Source: Roseateles chitinivorans (GTDB lineage: Bacteria > Pseudomonadota > Gammaproteobacteria > Burkholderiales > Burkholderiaceae_C). From it: a DNA stretch of 64,000 nucleotides. This document shows, one piece after another, positions 36,578-45,082 of this stretch. The DNA lies in contig NZ_PEOG01000009.1 in the NCBI RefSeq assembly GCF_002761755.1, forward strand, positions 1 through 64,000, given 5' to 3'. Positions within the stretch are counted from its first letter, which is position 1; each line of letters starts with the position of its first letter. Both the position numbers and the translations under genes were made by a program. The notes under the pieces were generated by a model that was not told where the DNA came from, searched no databases, and saw only the letters and a program-made list of their open reading frames with translations.

Positions 36578-38848
36578 ATGAAGTTCACCGACGGGCAATG
36601 GCTGCTGCAACCTGGCGTCTCGGCCCATTACGCGACCGAGACCTATGCCGTGGATGTCCACGACGACCGCGTCGTGCTGCTGCTCACCACCCGCCCCATC
36701 AAGCACCGCGGCGACACCCTCCAGGGACCGACGCTGACCGTGACGCTGCGCTCGCCGCTGCCCGGCGTGATCCGCGTCAGCGTGGAGCACTTCAGCGCCT
36801 CGCAGCCGCCGCGGCTGCACGTGCCCATGGTCGGCGCCCAGGCCCAGCGCCTGCAGGTCAGCGAGACCGACAAGCTGGTGACCGTCAGCTCCGGTCCGCT
36901 GTCGGTCGACGTGAAGAAGGGCGAGGGCTACAGCCTGACCTTCCGCGAGGGCGACAAGGTGCTGACGCGCAGCGATTGGCGCTCGCTCGGCTACCTGCAA
37001 TGGGCCGGCAAGGCCAACTACGTCCATGAGCAGCTGACCCTGGCCGTCGGCGAATACGTCTATGGCCTGGGCGAACGCTTCACGCCCTGGATCAAGAACG
37101 GCCAGACCGTCGAGAACACCAACAAGGACGGCGGCACCGCCTGCGAGCAGGCCTACAAGAGCGTGCCCTTCTACCTGAGCAGCCGCGGCTACGGCGTGCT
37201 GGTCAACGAGGCCGGCCCCGTGTCCTTCGAAGTGGCCTCGGAGAAGACCTCCCGCGTGCAGTTCAGCCGCGAGGGCGAGACGCTGGACTACTGCGTCGTC
37301 GCCGGCCCGACGCCCAAGGCCGCCGTCGCGCGCCTGACCGAACTGACCGGCCGCGCGCCGCTGCCGCCCGCCTGGACCTTCGGCCTGTGGATGACGACCT
37401 CGTTCACCACCCAGTACGACGAGGCCACCGCCACCCACTTCATCGACGAGATGGCGCGCCGCGAGCTGCCGCTGAGCGTCTTCCACTTCGACTGCTTCTG
37501 GATGCGCGAGTTCCAGTGGTGCGACTTCGAATGGGACCGCCGCGGCTTCCCCGATCCCGAGGGCATGCTGGCGCGCCTGCGCGGCAAGGGCCTGAAGATC
37601 AGCCTCTGGATCAACCCCTACGTCGCGCAGCGTTCGCCGCTCTTCGCCGAGGGCGTGCGCGAGGGCTACTTCATCAAGCGCAGCAACGGCCTGACCTGGC
37701 AGACCGACCTCTGGCAACCCGGCATGGCCATCGTCGACTTCACCAACCCCGCCGCCAAGGCCTGGTACCAGGGCCACCTGCGCCGGCTGCTGGCGATGGG
37801 CGTGGACTGCTTCAAGACCGACTTCGGCGAACGCATCCCCGACAAGGACGTCGTGTACTTCGACGGCTCCGATCCGGTCGAGATGCACAACCTCTATGCG
37901 TTGCAGTACAACCAGGCGGTCTTCGAGCTGCTGCAGGAGGTCCAGGGCAGCGACGCGGTCGTCTTCGCGCGCTCGACCTATGCCTCGGGCCAGCGCTTCC
38001 CGGTGCACTGGGGTGGCGACTGCTGGTCCAACTTCGAATCGATGGCCGAGAGCCTGCGCGGCGGCCTGTCGTTGACGTCCTGCGGCTTCGCGTTCTGGAG
38101 CCATGACATCGGCGGCTTCGAGGGCAACCCGCCGCCAGCCGTCTACAAGCGCTGGATCCAGTTCGGCCTGCTGTCCTCGCACAGCCGCTTGCACGGCAGC
38201 AGCTTCTATCGCGTGCCCTGGCTGGTCGACGAGGAAAGCTGCGTGGTGCTGCAGCGCTTCACCCGGCTGAAGCACCAGCTGATGCCGTATCTCTACGCGA
38301 CCGCGATCGCCGCCACCGAGACCGGCGTGCCGACGATGCGCGCGCCGGTGCTCGAGTTCCCGGACGATCCGGCTTGTGCCACGCTGGACCGCCAGTTCCA
38401 CCTGGGCGACGCGCTGCTGGTGGCGCCGGTGTTCACCGACAGCGGCGAGGTCGACGTCTATCTGCCGGCCGGTCGCTGGACCCATCTGCTCAGCGGCGAG
38501 GTCGTCGAAGGCGGCCGCTGGCGCCGCGAGACGCACGACTTCATGAGCCTGCCGCTCTACGTCGCGCCCAACACGGTGCTGCCCTGGGGCCAGGAGACCG
38601 AGCGCCCCGACTACGACTACGCGCGCGGCGTGATGCTGCGGGTCTTCGCGCTGGACAGCGGCGCGACCGCGCCCTTCGTCGTCGCCGCGGTGGACGGCAC
38701 GATCGCGGCCCGTGGCACGGTGACCCGCGACGGCGACAGCTACCGCGTCCGTGTCGTCGAGGGCGCGCTGCACGACTGGGCGATCGAGGTCGACGGCGAG
38801 CGCAGCCCGGTCCAGACCGGCCAATCGCTGGACTGGAAGGCGAAGTGA
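36578..38848 (+). CDS. yicI: GH31 alpha-xylosidase (YicI type)
   Basis: 756 aa with AAGGAT before the ATG. It has an N-terminal beta-sandwich, the barrel, and two C-terminal beta domains. The nucleophile Asp415 sits in FKTDFGERIP and the acid/base Asp481 in HWGGDCWSNFESM, both within one residue of the E. coli YicI positions (416 and 482). FWMREFQWCDFEWD and WINPYVAQRSPLF match the xylose-binding subsites. No signal peptide, so it acts in the cytoplasm, removing alpha-1,6-xylose from the non-reducing end of xyloglucan oligosaccharides. This is the diagnostic activity of a xyloglucan locus. Its stop overlaps the GH9 start by one base. Confidence 0.95.
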   Translation: MKFTDGQWLLQPGVSAHYATETYAVDVHDDRVVLLLTTRPIKHRGDTLQGPTLTVTLRSPLPGVIRVSVEHFSASQPPRLHVPMVGAQAQRLQVSETDKLVTVSSGPLSVDVKKGEGYSLTFREGDKVLTRSDWRSLGYLQWAGKANYVHEQLTLAVGEYVYGLGERFTPWIKNGQTVENTNKDGGTACEQAYKSVPFYLSSRGYGVLVNEAGPVSFEVASEKTSRVQFSREGETLDYCVVAGPTPKAAVARLTELTGRAPLPPAWTFGLWMTTSFTTQYDEATATHFIDEMARRELPLSVFHFDCFWMREFQWCDFEWDRRGFPDPEGMLARLRGKGLKISLWINPYVAQRSPLFAEGVREGYFIKRSNGLTWQTDLWQPGMAIVDFTNPAAKAWYQGHLRRLLAMGVDCFKTDFGERIPDKDVVYFDGSDPVEMHNLYALQYNQAVFELLQEVQGSDAVVFARSTYASGQRFPVHWGGDCWSNFESMAESLRGGLSLTSCGFAFWSHDIGGFEGNPPPAVYKRWIQFGLLSSHSRLHGSSFYRVPWLVDEESCVVLQRFTRLKHQLMPYLYATAIAATETGVPTMRAPVLEFPDDPACATLDRQFHLGDALLVAPVFTDSGEVDVYLPAGRWTHLLSGEVVEGGRWRRETHDFMSLPLYVAPNTVLPWGQETERPDYDYARGVMLRVFALDSGATAPFVVAAVDGTIAARGTVTRDGDSYRVRVVEGALHDWAIEVDGERSPVQTGQSLDWKAK

Positions 38849-40647
38849 TGCGCACCCGGACCCTGGCCATGCTGACGGGCCTGGCGATCGTCGGCCTGGG
38901 CGCCACCGCCGCCTATGCGCAGGCGGGCGCCGCCACGACAACGCCCGCCCGGGCGGACTCGAAGGCCGCGGCCGCCGCGCCGCGCATCCAGGTGAACCAG
39001 GTCGGCTACCTGCCGGCCGCGACCAAGCGGGCCACGGTCCCCGCCGGCGCGGCCACGCGGTTCCAGCTGATCGACGCCGACAGCGGCCAGGCCGCATGGA
39101 CCGGCACCCTCGGTGCCGCCGCGCTGTGGGCGCCGTCGCGCAGCAAGGTCCGGGTCGCCGACTTCAGCCCGGTGACCCGGCCCGGCAGCTACCGGCTGCG
39201 GGTCGCGGGCCTGCCCGACTCGGATCCGTTCACCATCGGCCCCGGCGCCTACGATGCCCTGGCCGCCGGCGCGATCCGCGCCTTCTATTTCAACCGGGCC
39301 GGCATCGCGCTGACCCCGGACCTCGCCGGCCCCTTCGCCCGCCCCGCCGGCCATCCTGACACCCGGGTCCTGATCCACGCCTCGGCCGCGGGACCGAAGC
39401 GCAAGGCGGGGGACATCATCAGCAGTCCCAAGGGCTGGTACGACGCCGGCGACTACAACAAGTACATCGTCAACTCCGGCATCACCGTCTACACGCTGCT
39501 GGCCGCCTACGAGCAGATGCCCGATCGGATGCGGGCGCTGAAGGTAGGCCTGCCGGAAAGCGGCAACGGCCTGCCGGACGTGCTCAACGAGGCGCTCTGG
39601 AACCTCGACTGGATGTTGACCATGCAGGATCCGGACGATGGCGGCGTCTATCACAAGCTGACCAACCCGAGCTTCGACGGCGTCGTGATGCCGGATGTGG
39701 CCACGAAGTCGGGCGATCGCGTCGTGGTGCAGAAGACCACCGCCGCAACGCTGGACTTCGCCGCGGTGATGGCCGTCGGCAGCCGCGTGTTCAAGGACTT
39801 CGAGAAGGAGCGCCCGGGCCTGTCCGCGCGCATGCTCGCCGCCGCGCGCTCGGCCTGGGACTGGGCCCAGGCGCATCCCGATGTGATCTACCGCCAGCCG
39901 CCGGACATCCACACCGGCGACTACGGCGATCCGACGCTGGACGACGAGTTCGCCTGGGCCGCCGCCGAGCTCTACATCACCACCGGCGAGGACGCCTTCT
40001 ACGCCGCGATGAAGCCCACCAAGACCACGATGACGGTGCCCTCCTGGGGCGACGTGCGTGGGCTGGCATGGATGTCGCTCGCGGCGCACCGCGACCGGCT
40101 GGGCGCCGCCGCGGACCGCGCGCTGATCGAGCGCCGCATCCGCGACCTGGCCGACGCGCTGGTCGCGAAAGGCAAGACCTCGGCCTGGGGCGTGGCGCTC
40201 GACGAGAAGGACTTCAACTGGGGCAGCAACTCGAATGTGCTGAACCAGGCCATGGTGCTGCTGCAGGCGGACCGGCTCGACGCGCCCCGGCCCGGCGGCC
40301 AGCCGGGCACCTACCGCCAGACGGCGCAAGGCTTGCTCGACTATGTGATGGGCCGCAATCCGCTCGGCATGTCGATGGTGACCGGCTTCGGCACCCGCTC
40401 GCCGATGCATCCGCACCACCGGCCCTCGGAGGCCGACGGCGTGGTCGCGCCGGTGCCCGGCTTCGTCGTCGGCGGCGCCAATGCCGGCCAGCAGGACCTC
40501 AAGGGCTGCCCGGTGCCGTATCCCTCGTCGCTGCCCGCGCTGTCCTACCTCGACCATTTCTGCAGCTACGCCAGCAACGAGGTGGCGATCAACTGGAACG
40601 CGCCGCTGGTCTACGTGGCGGCGGCCCTGGGGGCGCCACCACGCTGA
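38848..40647 (+). CDS. GH9 endoglucanase
   Basis: 599 aa from the ATG at 38848 (TGATG overlap with GH31). A signal peptide (to about residue 25) precedes an Ig-like N-terminal domain (IQVNQVGYLPAATKRATV, to about 130) and the alpha/alpha-barrel catalytic domain. The catalytic Asp pair is at 199 and 202 in WYDAGDYNKY, the conserved His block is HPHHRPS (521-527), and the acid Glu578 is in ASNEVAINWNAPLVY. GH9 enzymes of this architecture cleave beta-1,4-glucan, including xyloglucan or cello-oligosaccharides. It is secreted to the periplasm or outside. Confidence 0.94.
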   Translation: MRTRTLAMLTGLAIVGLGATAAYAQAGAATTTPARADSKAAAAAPRIQVNQVGYLPAATKRATVPAGAATRFQLIDADSGQAAWTGTLGAAALWAPSRSKVRVADFSPVTRPGSYRLRVAGLPDSDPFTIGPGAYDALAAGAIRAFYFNRAGIALTPDLAGPFARPAGHPDTRVLIHASAAGPKRKAGDIISSPKGWYDAGDYNKYIVNSGITVYTLLAAYEQMPDRMRALKVGLPESGNGLPDVLNEALWNLDWMLTMQDPDDGGVYHKLTNPSFDGVVMPDVATKSGDRVVVQKTTAATLDFAAVMAVGSRVFKDFEKERPGLSARMLAAARSAWDWAQAHPDVIYRQPPDIHTGDYGDPTLDDEFAWAAAELYITTGEDAFYAAMKPTKTTMTVPSWGDVRGLAWMSLAAHRDRLGAAADRALIERRIRDLADALVAKGKTSAWGVALDEKDFNWGSNSNVLNQAMVLLQADRLDAPRPGGQPGTYRQTAQGLLDYVMGRNPLGMSMVTGFGTRSPMHPHHRPSEADGVVAPVPGFVVGGANAGQQDLKGCPVPYPSSLPALSYLDHFCSYASNEVAINWNAPLVYVAAALGAPPR

Positions 40648-40720
40648 GGCGATGCGGCACCGCCGCATCGATGTCGGCAGGCCCTAGGTGTTTTCCTGCT
40701 CTTTATTCGTTCGGCGCCCC

Positions 40721-40744
40721 AACTAATATCAGTGTCATGGACAC
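40721..40744. promoter_or_regulatory. Candidate operator before the ROK regulator
   Basis: AACTAATAT at 40721-40729 repeats the half-site AACTAACAT found before GH43. GTGTC at 40732-40736 and GACAC at 40740-40744 form an adjacent small dyad. Located 46-69 bp before the chosen start of the regulator gene, a position suited to autoregulation. Confidence 0.42.
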
Positions 40745-40789
40745 GCCACGCGCGTGGACCTCTACAAGACAGACAAGGAGACGACGCGC

Positions 40790-42052
40790 ATGCAACCCGA
40801 CGCCAGCGGTGGCCAACAGCTGTTGAAGTCCATCAACCGGATGGCCCTGGTCCGCCACCTGTGCGTGCATCCCGGCCTGTCCCGCGCCGACCTCGCCACC
40901 GAGGTCGGCCTGACCAAGTCCACCATCACCAGCCTGGTGCGCGAGTTGATCGCCGAGGGCTGGCTGATGGAGAGCAGCGTCGTCGCCACCGGTGATCTCG
41001 GTCGCCGCCCCACCCCGCTGTTCATCAGCCCGGATCGGCTGCTGATGCTCGGCGCGGAGGTCGGCATCGACGGCGTGCGCGTCGTCGCCACCACGCTGAC
41101 CGGCGAGGTGCGCGCCCGCGCGGTGTCCGCCTACGGCGCGAGCCGCAGCGCCAAGGCCTGCCTCGGCGTGCTGGCGACGGTGCTGCTGAAGGTGCGCGCT
41201 CAACTCGATCCGTCGCAGCGCATCATCGGCATCGGCGTCGGCCTGCCCGGCGGCGTCGACGAGGCGCGCGGCGTGCTGAATTTCGCGCCCAACCTCGGCT
41301 GGCACGACGTGGCGGTCGGCCAGTTGCTGGGCGAGAAGCTCGATGGCGGCCCGCTGGCCGGCATCCCGCTCTACCTGCAGAACGAAGCCGACGTCGCCGC
41401 GCTCGGCGAGATGGAATTCAATGCCGGCTCGCCCGCCGATCCGCTGCTGTACCTGTCGATCAACCAGGGCGTGGGCGCCGGCGTGATCGTCGGCGACCGG
41501 CTCCTGACCGGCGCGCGCGGCTTTGCCGGCGAGATCGGCCACATGATCCTGCAGATCGACGGCCCGCTCTGTTCCTGCGGCCGGCGCGGCTGCGCCGAGG
41601 CGCTGATCGGCATGCGCGCGATGCTGCGTCCCGACGAAGCTGCCGAACTCGGCCCCCACTCGCTGCCCGACATCCGCGGCCGCCTGGTCGAGGGCGACCG
41701 CAAGACCGCCAAGGCGGTCGAGTCGGCCGGGCGCTACCTGGGCGTGCTGCTCCAGAACCTGGCGACCGCCTACGACCCGGCCTGCATCGTGCTCGGCGGC
41801 AGCGTGGTCGAGCTGGGCGATGCCTTCCTCGATCCGGCGCTGACCACGCTCAACGATTACGCCTCCGCCGCCGGCCTGTCGCCGACGCCGGTCCGCACCT
41901 CGCGCTTCGGCGCCGACGCGGTGGCCGCCGGCGCTGCGGCCCTGGCCCGTCATCGCGTTACCCGCCCGCAGCTGCCGATGACCGGCGCCGCGCGCGCCAA
42001 CGCCGCAGCGTCCGCCGACGGCGAAGGCCAGGACCAGGAAGCCGCGCTGTGA
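40790..42052 (+). CDS. ROK-family transcriptional regulator (XylR-like)
   Basis: 420 aa from the ATG at 40790, chosen because AAGGAG precedes it by 9 bases; a GTG at 40754 is an in-frame alternative. N-terminal winged helix-turn-helix: MALVRHLCVHPGLSRADLATEVGLTKSTITSLVRELI. The ROK domain contains GIGVGLPGGVDEARGVLNFAPNLGW, GEIGHMILQ and the zinc-type CSCGRRGC cluster (Cys261, Cys263, Cys268). It is fused in a coupled operon with xylB and xylA, the layout of XylR, so xylose or a xyloside is the likely effector. The C-terminal tail of about 25 residues is Ala-rich and low in complexity. Confidence 0.92.
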   Translation: MQPDASGGQQLLKSINRMALVRHLCVHPGLSRADLATEVGLTKSTITSLVRELIAEGWLMESSVVATGDLGRRPTPLFISPDRLLMLGAEVGIDGVRVVATTLTGEVRARAVSAYGASRSAKACLGVLATVLLKVRAQLDPSQRIIGIGVGLPGGVDEARGVLNFAPNLGWHDVAVGQLLGEKLDGGPLAGIPLYLQNEADVAALGEMEFNAGSPADPLLYLSINQGVGAGVIVGDRLLTGARGFAGEIGHMILQIDGPLCSCGRRGCAEALIGMRAMLRPDEAAELGPHSLPDIRGRLVEGDRKTAKAVESAGRYLGVLLQNLATAYDPACIVLGGSVVELGDAFLDPALTTLNDYASAAGLSPTPVRTSRFGADAVAAGAAALARHRVTRPQLPMTGAARANAAASADGEGQDQEAAL

Positions 42053-43533
42053 GCCGCGACGACACCTTCCTCGGCATCGACCTCGGCACCTCCGAGGTCA
42101 AGCTGCTGCTGATCGACGGCAGCGGCGCCGTGGTGGGTCGCGCGGCCGCGCCGCTGACCGTGTCGCGGCCCGCGCCGCTGTGGTCGGAGCAGGATCCGGC
42201 CGACTGGTCCACCGCCACCACCCGCGCAGTCGAGCAACTGCGCGGCACCGCGCCGGACGCCTTCGCACGGCTGCGTGGCATCGGCCTGTCGGGCCAGATG
42301 CACGGTGCCGTGCTGCTCGACGGCCAGGACCGCGTGCTGCGCCCGGCCATCCTCTGGAACGACGGCCGCAGCCACGCCGAATGCGACGAACTCACCGCCG
42401 CCGCACCGCGCCTGCATGCGATCGCCGGCAACCTCGCGATGCCCGGCTTCACCGCGCCCAAGCTGCTGTGGGTGCGCAAGCACGAGCCGGAGCTCTTCGA
42501 CCGTGTCCGCAGCGTGCTGCTGCCCAAGGACTACCTGCGGCTGCTGCTCACCGGCGACAAGGTCAGCGATCCGTCCGACGCCGCCGGCACGCTGTGGCTG
42601 GACGTGGCGCGACGCGACTGGTCGGATGAACTGCTCGCGGCCACCGGCCTGACGCGCGCGCACATGCCGCGGCTGGTCGAGAGCAACGCGCCCTCCGGCG
42701 TGCTGCGCGCCGAGCTGGCCGATGCCTGGGGCGTCGGCCGCGACGTGGTCGTGGCGGGCGGCGCCGGCGACAACGCGGCCAGCGCGATCGGCATCGGCGC
42801 CACCGCGCCGGGCAGCGGCTTCGTGTCGATGGGCACCTCGGGCGTGCTGTTCGTCGTCAACGACCGCTTCCGTCCGAATCCCGCCTCCGCGGTGCACGCC
42901 TTCTGCCATGCGCTGCCGCAGCGCTGGCACCAGATGAGCGTGATGCTGACGGCCGCCAGCGCGCTGCGCTGGTTCTGCCAGCTCAGCGGCACGACCGAAG
43001 CGGCGCTGCTCGAGGAGATCGAGGCGCTCGGCGCCGACGAGCTCGCCGCCGCACCGGTCTTCCTGCCCTACCTGGCGGGCGAGCGCACGCCCCACAACGA
43101 CCCGTTCGCGACCGGCGCCTTCCACGGCCTGACGCATGAGACGCGACGCGCGCATGCCGGCTACGCGGTGCTCGAGGGCGTGGCCTTCGGCATGGCCGAC
43201 GGCCTGGCGGCGCTGCGTGCGGCGGGGACCGACGTGACGCGGCTCTCGATCGTCGGCGGCGGGGCGCGCAGCCGCTTCTGGGCCCAGCTGATGGCCGACG
43301 CGCTCGGCGTCGAGATCGTCCGCCATGCCGACGCCGATGCCGGCGGCGCCCTCGGCGCCGCGCGCCTGGGCCGCATGGCCACCGGCGCCGGCGTCGACGA
43401 ATCCTGCCCCCCGCCCCCGATCACCGACCGCTGCACGCCCTCGCCCCAGCGGCAGGACCTGCTCGCCCGACGGCTCGCCGTCTTCCGCTCGCTGTATGCG
43501 CCCCTGCGCGCGCTGCCGTCGATCCGGCCCTGA
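42049..43533 (+). CDS. xylB: Xylulokinase
   Basis: 494 aa, GTG start overlapping the ROK stop as GTGA. FGGY kinase: the phosphate-binding start FLGIDLGTSEVKLLLIDGSG, GLSGQMHGAVLLD, RPAILWNDGRSHAEC, LPKDYLRLLLTGDKVSDPSDAAGTLW, VAGGAGDNAASAIGIG and GGGARSRFWAQLMAD. It phosphorylates D-xylulose for entry into the pentose-phosphate pathway. It takes the product of the next gene, XylA, and so processes the xylose released by GH31. Confidence 0.96.
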   Translation: MSRDDTFLGIDLGTSEVKLLLIDGSGAVVGRAAAPLTVSRPAPLWSEQDPADWSTATTRAVEQLRGTAPDAFARLRGIGLSGQMHGAVLLDGQDRVLRPAILWNDGRSHAECDELTAAAPRLHAIAGNLAMPGFTAPKLLWVRKHEPELFDRVRSVLLPKDYLRLLLTGDKVSDPSDAAGTLWLDVARRDWSDELLAATGLTRAHMPRLVESNAPSGVLRAELADAWGVGRDVVVAGGAGDNAASAIGIGATAPGSGFVSMGTSGVLFVVNDRFRPNPASAVHAFCHALPQRWHQMSVMLTAASALRWFCQLSGTTEAALLEEIEALGADELAAAPVFLPYLAGERTPHNDPFATGAFHGLTHETRRAHAGYAVLEGVAFGMADGLAALRAAGTDVTRLSIVGGGARSRFWAQLMADALGVEIVRHADADAGGALGAARLGRMATGAGVDESCPPPPITDRCTPSPQRQDLLARRLAVFRSLYAPLRALPSIRP

Positions 43534-43608
43534 ACCTCCGACCCCACCCGCATGCCCGGCCCTGACGGCCAGGCCGCGGTCTCGCCACACCTCGCAACGC
43601 AGTCCGTC

Positions 43609-44925
43609 ATGACCAGCTACTTCTCGCACATCGCGCCGATCCGCTACCAAGGCCCCGCCACCGACGAGGCGCTGGCCTTCCGCCACTACGACAAGGACCG
43701 CGTCGTCCTGGGCAAGACCATGGCCGAGCACCTGCGCTTCGCGGTCTGCTACTGGCACAGCTTCTGCTGGAACGGCCTGGATCCGTTCGGCGGCGGCACC
43801 TTCGAGCGCCCCTGGTTCCAGGGCGGCTCGCCGATGGAGCTGGCCCGCCAGAAGGCCGACACCGCCTTCGAGTTCTTCGAGAAGCTCGGCGCGCCCTACT
43901 ACTGCTTCCACGACCGCGATGTCGCGCCCGAGGGCGCCACGCCCAAGGAGAGCCACGAGAACCTGCTGCGCCTGGTCGACGTGCTGGGCGAGCACCAGCA
44001 GCGCACCGGCATGAAGCTGCTGTGGGGCACCGCCAACCTGTTCAGCCATCGCCGCTTCATGGCCGGCGCCGCCACCAATCCGGATCCGGAGCTCTTCGGC
44101 CTGGCCGCGCTGCAGGTGCGCGACGCGATGGACGCGACGATGCGCCTGGGTGGAGAGAACTACGTGCTGTGGGGCGGCCGCGAAGGCTACGAGACCCTGC
44201 TCAACACCGACATGGGCCGCGAACTCGACCAGATGGGCCGCTTCCTCAACATGGTCGTCGAGTACAAGCACCGCAAGGGCTTCAAGGGCACCATCCTGCT
44301 CGAGCCCAAGCCGCGCGAGCCGTCCAAGCACCAGTACGACTTCGACAGCGCCACCGTCTACGGCTTCCTGACCCGCTACGGCCTGGAGAAGGAGGTCAAG
44401 GTCAACATCGAGGCCAACCACGCGACGCTGTCGGGCCACAGCTTCGAGCACGAGATCGCCACCGCGGCCGCGCTGGGCATCCTCGGCAGCATCGACATGA
44501 ACCGCGGCGACCCGCAACTGGGCTGGGACACCGACCAGTTCCCCAACAACGTGCCCGAACTGGCGCTGGCGATCTATCACATCCTGCAGGCCGGCGGCCT
44601 GGGCAGCGGCGGCTTCAACTTCGACGCCAAGGTGCGCCGCCAGTCGATCGACGCCGAGGACCTCTTCCACGGTCACATCGGCGGCATGGACGTCTGCGCC
44701 CGCGCGCTGCTGGTGGCCGAACAGATGATCGTCGACGGCCGCCTGGCCGCCCATGTCTCGCAGCGCTATGCCGGCTGGGACACGCCGGCGGCCCGCGAGA
44801 TCCTCGACGGCCGCGTGTCTCTGGACCAGCTCGCCGATCGGGTGCTGGCCCGCAACACCGATGTCGCGCCGCGATCCGGCCGGCAGGAGTACCTGGAGAA
44901 CCTCGTCAACCGCTTCGCCGGCTGA
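43609..44925 (+). CDS. xylA: Xylose isomerase
   Basis: 438 aa. The start at 43609 is preferred because it sets the catalytic His at residue 101 and Asp at 104 (FHDRD), exactly as in E. coli XylA; an ATG at 43552 adds 19 residues. Signature blocks: [69 protein letters not shown] and [17 protein letters not shown], which carry the two-metal site. It converts xylose to xylulose in the cytoplasm. It follows xylB by 75 bp. Confidence 0.97.
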   Translation: MTSYFSHIAPIRYQGPATDEALAFRHYDKDRVVLGKTMAEHLRFAVCYWHSFCWNGLDPFGGGTFERPWFQGGSPMELARQKADTAFEFFEKLGAPYYCFHDRDVAPEGATPKESHENLLRLVDVLGEHQQRTGMKLLWGTANLFSHRRFMAGAATNPDPELFGLAALQVRDAMDATMRLGGENYVLWGGREGYETLLNTDMGRELDQMGRFLNMVVEYKHRKGFKGTILLEPKPREPSKHQYDFDSATVYGFLTRYGLEKEVKVNIEANHATLSGHSFEHEIATAAALGILGSIDMNRGDPQLGWDTDQFPNNVPELALAIYHILQAGGLGSGGFNFDAKVRRQSIDAEDLFHGHIGGMDVCARALLVAEQMIVDGRLAAHVSQRYAGWDTPAAREILDGRVSLDQLADRVLARNTDVAPRSGRQEYLENLVNRFAG

Positions 44926-44940
44926 GCGCCGGCCCGCGGC

Positions 44941-44962
44941 GGACCGCATCGTCCAGCGGTCC
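44941..44962 (+). terminator. Hairpin after xylA
   Basis: GGACCGC at 44941-44947 and GCGGTCC at 44956-44962 enclose 8 bases, 15 bp after the xylA stop. GATCCC-type short direct repeats follow (44968-44994). The rest of the 157-bp gap before the receptor gene shows no further clear structure. Confidence 0.5.
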
Positions 44963-45082
44963 CCGCGGATCCCGATCCCGACCCGATCCCGACCGTCCTA
45001 CCCGTTCCCGAGCCCGAGCAGTTCCCTCCCCGCCCGAGGTCACGCCGTCAGAGCGGACCCGCACCTAACGACTGGAGACATC

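Noticed and set aside
41950-44949. A 999-codon minus-strand open frame opposite xylB and xylA
   Set aside because: Shadow of two unmistakable genes; no start signal or family resemblance.
44968-44994. GATCCC/CCGACC short repeats after xylA considered as a CRISPR or iteron array
   Set aside because: Units are only about 6 bp with no spacers or conserved length; it is simple-sequence drift.
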